A stretch of 30,788 nucleotides of DNA from the IMG/VR virus record IMGVR_UViG_3300025594_000004, positions 1-30,788 of that record. One strand, given 5' to 3'. Origin of the DNA: a virus. Under the pieces are notes generated by a model. That model was not told where the DNA came from. It did no database searches and saw only the letters and a program-made list of their open reading frames with translations. Numbering within the stretch: the stretch's first letter is position 1; the number at the start of each line of letters is the position of its first letter. Position numbers and translations under genes: made by a program. Shown piece after piece: positions 28,461 through 30,788 of the stretch.

Positions 28461-29587
28461 ACTGACTTATAGAACCTGGTAACTAATCCTTCAGTCTTGT
28501 GGTATTCAAATGCGCTTGCGCCCTTCTGGCTGCCGACAAAGCCAGCTCCAGAGTGCCACGCATCTGTGGCGCAAAGTGCTTCCAAATATTCAACCACCAA
28601 GCCTGATTGCTCATCAATGACAACTGGCGCAATGGTTTTTTTGTGATGGATGTGACCCATTTTTAAATGCCTGTATTTGGTTGCACCCCACTCTTTGGCA
28701 AACTCTGCCGCAATAATCATTGGCCATTTCTGTGCTGCGATCCTGTCGCCGTGCGTCCACAAAAGCAAATTGTCGCCGAACACCATGTGCTTTCTAGGTG
28801 ATGGATCAGACTTGACTTTGATGTTTGGGCATTGGCTGTAATAGGCATCTAGCACCCTTGCAAGCCACACCTCGGAGTGCCACGAATGATTGCCCTCTAG
28901 CACCACAATCTCAACTTCTGCGGCTACTGTTGCGGCAATATCAACTACATTTGTGCAAGCCTTAATTAAGTATTCAACGACGCGATGGTATCGAGTATCA
29001 ACATCTAAGACATGGCCACTGGCTTCTGTCTTATTGCTCCGGTTGTCGCTGTGCATCATGTCGCCACCAAAGACTAGAACGCATTTGGCAGGTCGCCTAG
29101 CTCTGGTCGCTAATCCTTCAGCAGCTTCAACCATTCTGGCCGCCGCAATGTTGCAGTCATAGTCGGCATCTTTTGTTTCTCTTTCATCAGCATACATGCC
29201 CACATGCGCATCAAAAATATCCATTTCAAACAGGAAGTCATCTGTATCTGTTTTGCGAGATTTACGCACTGGCGCTTTGCCCTTTTCTTTGACTTGGTCG
29301 CAAAGACCATCAACAAAGTCTTGCATGCCCTGCGCTTCTGGAAAGAGCCGGCGCCATTCTTGGATGACGTTGCCGTTGCCATCATATTGAACAGTTGTTT
29401 TGCCAACATTTAAATGTGCAGGAGTTGGTGCTGATGACTTCCACGGAACTTGGCCCAACCTTTCCAGCCTTTTTAAAATGCCTCGAATGGTTGATTCACA
29501 TTTGCCAAGCTTCTTTGCTGCGCCGCGATAACTGCCAGCTTCAAGATAAGCATCAATAGCTTCTTTTTGTGTATTTGATAAAAGCAT
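28457..29587 (-). CDS. HTH-fused calcineurin-like metallophosphoesterase
   Basis: This 376-residue protein has an N-terminal helix-turn-helix of about 45 residues (LEAGSYRGAAKKLGKCESTI). A linker and then a calcineurin-type phosphoesterase domain follow. The domain shows all metal-ligand motifs in order: DAHVG (126-130), GGDMMHSDN (174-182), EGNHSWH (231-237), THGD (278-281) and GHIHH (311-315). Such proteins are frequent in phages as DNA-repair-exonuclease-like or nucleotidase-like enzymes, but the substrate is rarely known. The HTH suggests targeting to DNA. No partner of the SbcC/gp46 type is present, so it is probably not SbcD. Confidence 0.85.
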   Translation of the reverse strand: MLLSNTQKEAIDAYLEAGSYRGAAKKLGKCESTIRGILKRLERLGQVPWKSSAPTPAHLNVGKTTVQYDGNGNVIQEWRRLFPEAQGMQDFVDGLCDQVKEKGKAPVRKSRKTDTDDFLFEMDIFDAHVGMYADERETKDADYDCNIAAARMVEAAEGLATRARRPAKCVLVFGGDMMHSDNRSNKTEASGHVLDVDTRYHRVVEYLIKACTNVVDIAATVAAEVEIVVLEGNHSWHSEVWLARVLDAYYSQCPNIKVKSDPSPRKHMVFGDNLLLWTHGDRIAAQKWPMIIAAEFAKEWGATKYRHLKMGHIHHKKTIAPVVIDEQSGLVVEYLEALCATDAWHSGAGFVGSQKGASAFEYHKTEGLVTRFYKSV

Positions 29588-29687
29588 ATGTGCATTATTT
29601 TTTGAGTAATTTTTTCATAACTCAGTTTTGATTAATGTAAGAGCTGCCGGAATATAAGCTTACAATTGGCGATGCATTAATATTCTG

Positions 29688-30071
29688 TCAACTTTTGTCT
29701 ATTTTTTGAAACTTTGGCCCGGCAATCCTAACTGCTAAATACATACAGCGACACTTCCACCGTGGCACTCCGCAGACTTGCATCGCCTCGCGAAAGACTT
29801 TGGCCGCCGTAATGCTATCCACTTGATGCGTCACGCAGAACCAATCATGCACAATTGCCGCCTTTAGATATTTGCCAAATGGTGGAAAGGCTGACCAAAG
29901 AAAACGAGGCACGCTGGCACCATCTGAAGCAAAGCCGACCGGAACAATGATATATCCAGCGATGTCTGACTGATAAAGTAAATCATTGTCCAATATAACT
30001 ACGCGAATAAACTTATTGCCGCGCATCTGCTTAGAAATGCGTGCATTCAGCTTATTTGCAAAGATACTCAC
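29688..30071 (-). CDS. DUF1353 protein
   Basis: This 127-residue protein matches the phage family DUF1353 (PF07087): PVGFASDGASVPRFLWSAFP, then PFGKYLKAAIVHDWFC, and the later SITAAKVFREAM. The conserved HDW and acidic residues could form a catalytic or metal site, but the function is unproven; lysis-cassette or virion roles are often proposed. The start is GTG (30071-30069), which overlaps the preceding TGA as GTGA. The neighbouring genes encode small membrane proteins, which supports a lysis-region placement. Confidence 0.85.
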   Translation of the reverse strand: MSIFANKLNARISKQMRGNKFIRVVILDNDLLYQSDIAGYIIVPVGFASDGASVPRFLWSAFPPFGKYLKAAIVHDWFCVTHQVDSITAAKVFREAMQVCGVPRWKCRCMYLAVRIAGPKFQKIDKS

Positions 30072-30463
30072 TTAACTTGAGATGAACCAAAGTAGAACCC
30101 GACGATGGCTAAAGCTGTCTGGCGGATCTCTGGTAGTATCACAAAACCTTGGACAGTGGACCATTCTAAGTGTTTGAATAGCCCTAGAAAGCCTTTTGAT
30201 TCTGTCTGAATGCTGACACCTATGCCAGTAAATGCAAAAACGAATGGCGCCAGAACAATGGCAAAGATGACAGAAAATGTAATAACTCGACGCATATAGA
30301 CACCGCCACGAGCTGCTGCCTTGTCCGCCGATTCATCCGCTATTGTTTGCCGGGCAATCATGCGTTCAAATAGACGAGCCTGATTGTCGGCCTGTGCCGC
30401 TATCATTTTCATTACGAAGCCGCTTACGCCGCCTCCTAGCATTGCTAATAGTTCTGGTGTCAT
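30068..30463 (-). CDS. Putative holin-like membrane protein
   Basis: This 131-residue protein has a Gly/Met-rich, amphipathic N-terminus (MTPELLAMLGGGVSGFVMKM), a charged central region, and a clear membrane segment (about 60-84, VITFSVIFAIVLAPFVFAFT). A second likely one lies near the C-terminus (QTALAIVGFYFGSSQ). The layout resembles the two/three-segment holins found with GTA-like and marine phages. It is encoded with DUF1353 and a second small membrane protein, which supports a lysis cassette. No endolysin is adjacent, and the endolysin in this genome carries its own signal peptide. Holin is therefore a hypothesis. Confidence 0.6.
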   Translation of the reverse strand: MTPELLAMLGGGVSGFVMKMIAAQADNQARLFERMIARQTIADESADKAAARGGVYMRRVITFSVIFAIVLAPFVFAFTGIGVSIQTESKGFLGLFKHLEWSTVQGFVILPEIRQTALAIVGFYFGSSQVK

Positions 30464-30466
30464 AGG

Positions 30467-30628
30467 TTATTTGTCCCGGAGTTCTTTGATTATCTTAATT
30501 GCAGATGCAGTCATATAAACTAGGGTCGCAAGACCCACAGCTATTCCCAGAGGATTACCGTAACCAAGTTCAGTGGTAGCTATAAAGCCACCTGTTCCAA
30601 TGGTTGATTTGTAAATAAGGTCGTGCAT
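30467..30628 (-). CDS. 53-residue single-span membrane protein
   Basis: This short gene begins MHDLIYKSTIGTGGFIATTE. It has one probable membrane helix (LGIAVGLATLVYMTASAI) followed by a charged end (KIIKELRDK). Its ATG overlaps the stop of the gene that crosses the join (ATGATG), and it ends three bases before the holin candidate's start. Its position suggests an accessory lysis protein or antiholin. No family is recognised. Confidence 0.7.
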   Translation of the reverse strand: MHDLIYKSTIGTGGFIATTELGYGNPLGIAVGLATLVYMTASAIKIIKELRDK

Positions 30629-30788
30629 CATACTTCTTCAATTTCTGGGTCAGGTGGTAGTAGTGCCAGGAATGCAGCTTTGTCTACGACTTCGCATTCT
30701 TCCAGTTTAGCTTGGTCAAGCATCTCCCACAGTTCGTGGTAGATACCGCCTACGCCGACCTCTGTGTAAAGGTCACAGCAAGCACCGT
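30628..30788 (-). CDS. Small hypothetical protein after the fibre genes (C-terminal part, crosses the join)
   Basis: This is the continuation of the gene that starts at 256 on the left edge. Bases 30693-30788 repeat 1-96, and the frame continues through the join to TGA at 30628-30630. The encoded end is acidic and proline-rich (LALLPPDPEIEEV). Its stop overlaps the ATG of the 53-residue membrane protein, so fibre and lysis modules are directly coupled across the join. Confidence 0.8.
   Translation of the reverse strand, partial: GACCDLYTEVGVGGIYHELWEMLDQAKLEECEVVDKAAFLALLPPDPEIEEV
30693..30788. repeat. Terminal direct repeat, right copy
   Basis: Identical to 1-96, all 96 positions. See the left copy. 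It supports circular closure and a unique genome length of 30,692 bp. Confidence 0.95.

Noticed and set aside
28457-29587. Calling the metallophosphoesterase SbcD/gp47
   Set aside because: No SbcC/gp46-type ATPase is encoded in the genome, and the N-terminal HTH is not an SbcD feature. The name metallophosphoesterase is safer.
1-30788. Lysogeny module (integrase, excisionase, CI repressor, att site)
   Set aside because: No recombinase with tyrosine or serine integrase motifs and no CI-like protein were found in any minus-strand gene. The single RHH regulator is not enough to claim a temperate phage.

Overview
The window is one complete, circularly closed phage genome. Its last 96 bases (30693-30788) repeat its first 96 exactly, so the unique length is 30,692 bp and one gene runs across the join. 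Every convincing gene is read from the minus strand, so transcription runs from high to low coordinates. Genes are tightly packed with many ATGA, TTGA or GTGA stop/start overlaps. The head genes are of the lambda type: a GpA-like large terminase, a GpB-like portal and an S49/ClpP-fold capsid protease. A tape measure gene points to a long non-contractile tail. I see no integrase, attachment site, tRNA or CI-like repressor, so a virulent lifestyle is likely. Almost no gene has a Shine-Dalgarno sequence; starts are preceded by A/T-rich DNA instead. This suggests a host with SD-independent initiation such as Bacteroidota, or possibly another group such as Verrucomicrobiota. The signal-peptide endolysin suggests a Gram-negative-type envelope. 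The host is an inference.

Layout in transcription order. (1) 30628-29688: two small membrane proteins, one a holin candidate, and a DUF1353 protein. (2) 29587-27685: HTH-metallophosphoesterase, deoxynucleoside monophosphate kinase and an acidic small protein. (3) 27593-24383: a recombination cassette with a small charged protein, a RecT/Bet-like annealing protein, a coiled-coil protein, a DUF669/SSB-like protein with an acidic aromatic tail, and an SF2 helicase. (4) 24304-23882: a secreted SleB-like cell-wall hydrolase. (5) 23850-20352: a possible leader peptide, an SNF2-helicase/DNA-methyltransferase fusion, a small HTH protein, a 42-residue DnaJ-type zinc-knuckle protein, a coiled-coil protein and a RuvC-like resolvase. 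(6) 20326-18386: a TOPRIM primase/RecA-like helicase fusion. (7) 18385-18094: the main non-coding region, with repeated operator-like sites. (8) 18093-16631: a ribbon-helix-helix regulator ending in a G11 tract, an HTH protein, and a putative DNA-binding protein whose gene carries 21-bp iterons and a G-quadruplex motif. (9) 16560-9384: small and large terminase, connector, portal, protease, probable scaffold, major capsid and an A/K/P-rich small protein. (10) 9312-1: head-tail joining proteins, tail terminator, tail tube with an Ig-like domain, tail chaperone, tape measure, distal tail proteins, fibres and a last small protein that crosses the join.

The best candidate for something undescribed is at 16951-17043. 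In-frame 21-bp iterons next to a four-run G-quadruplex motif sit inside a gene between the replication and packaging modules. The arrangement recalls the lambda origin inside gene O. The regulatory block at 17910-18385 is second, with the RHH gene, a G11 slippage tract at its stop codon, and a cluster of related 10-bp sites. Intrinsic terminators follow the tail tube gene, the major capsid gene and the A/K/P-rich gene.
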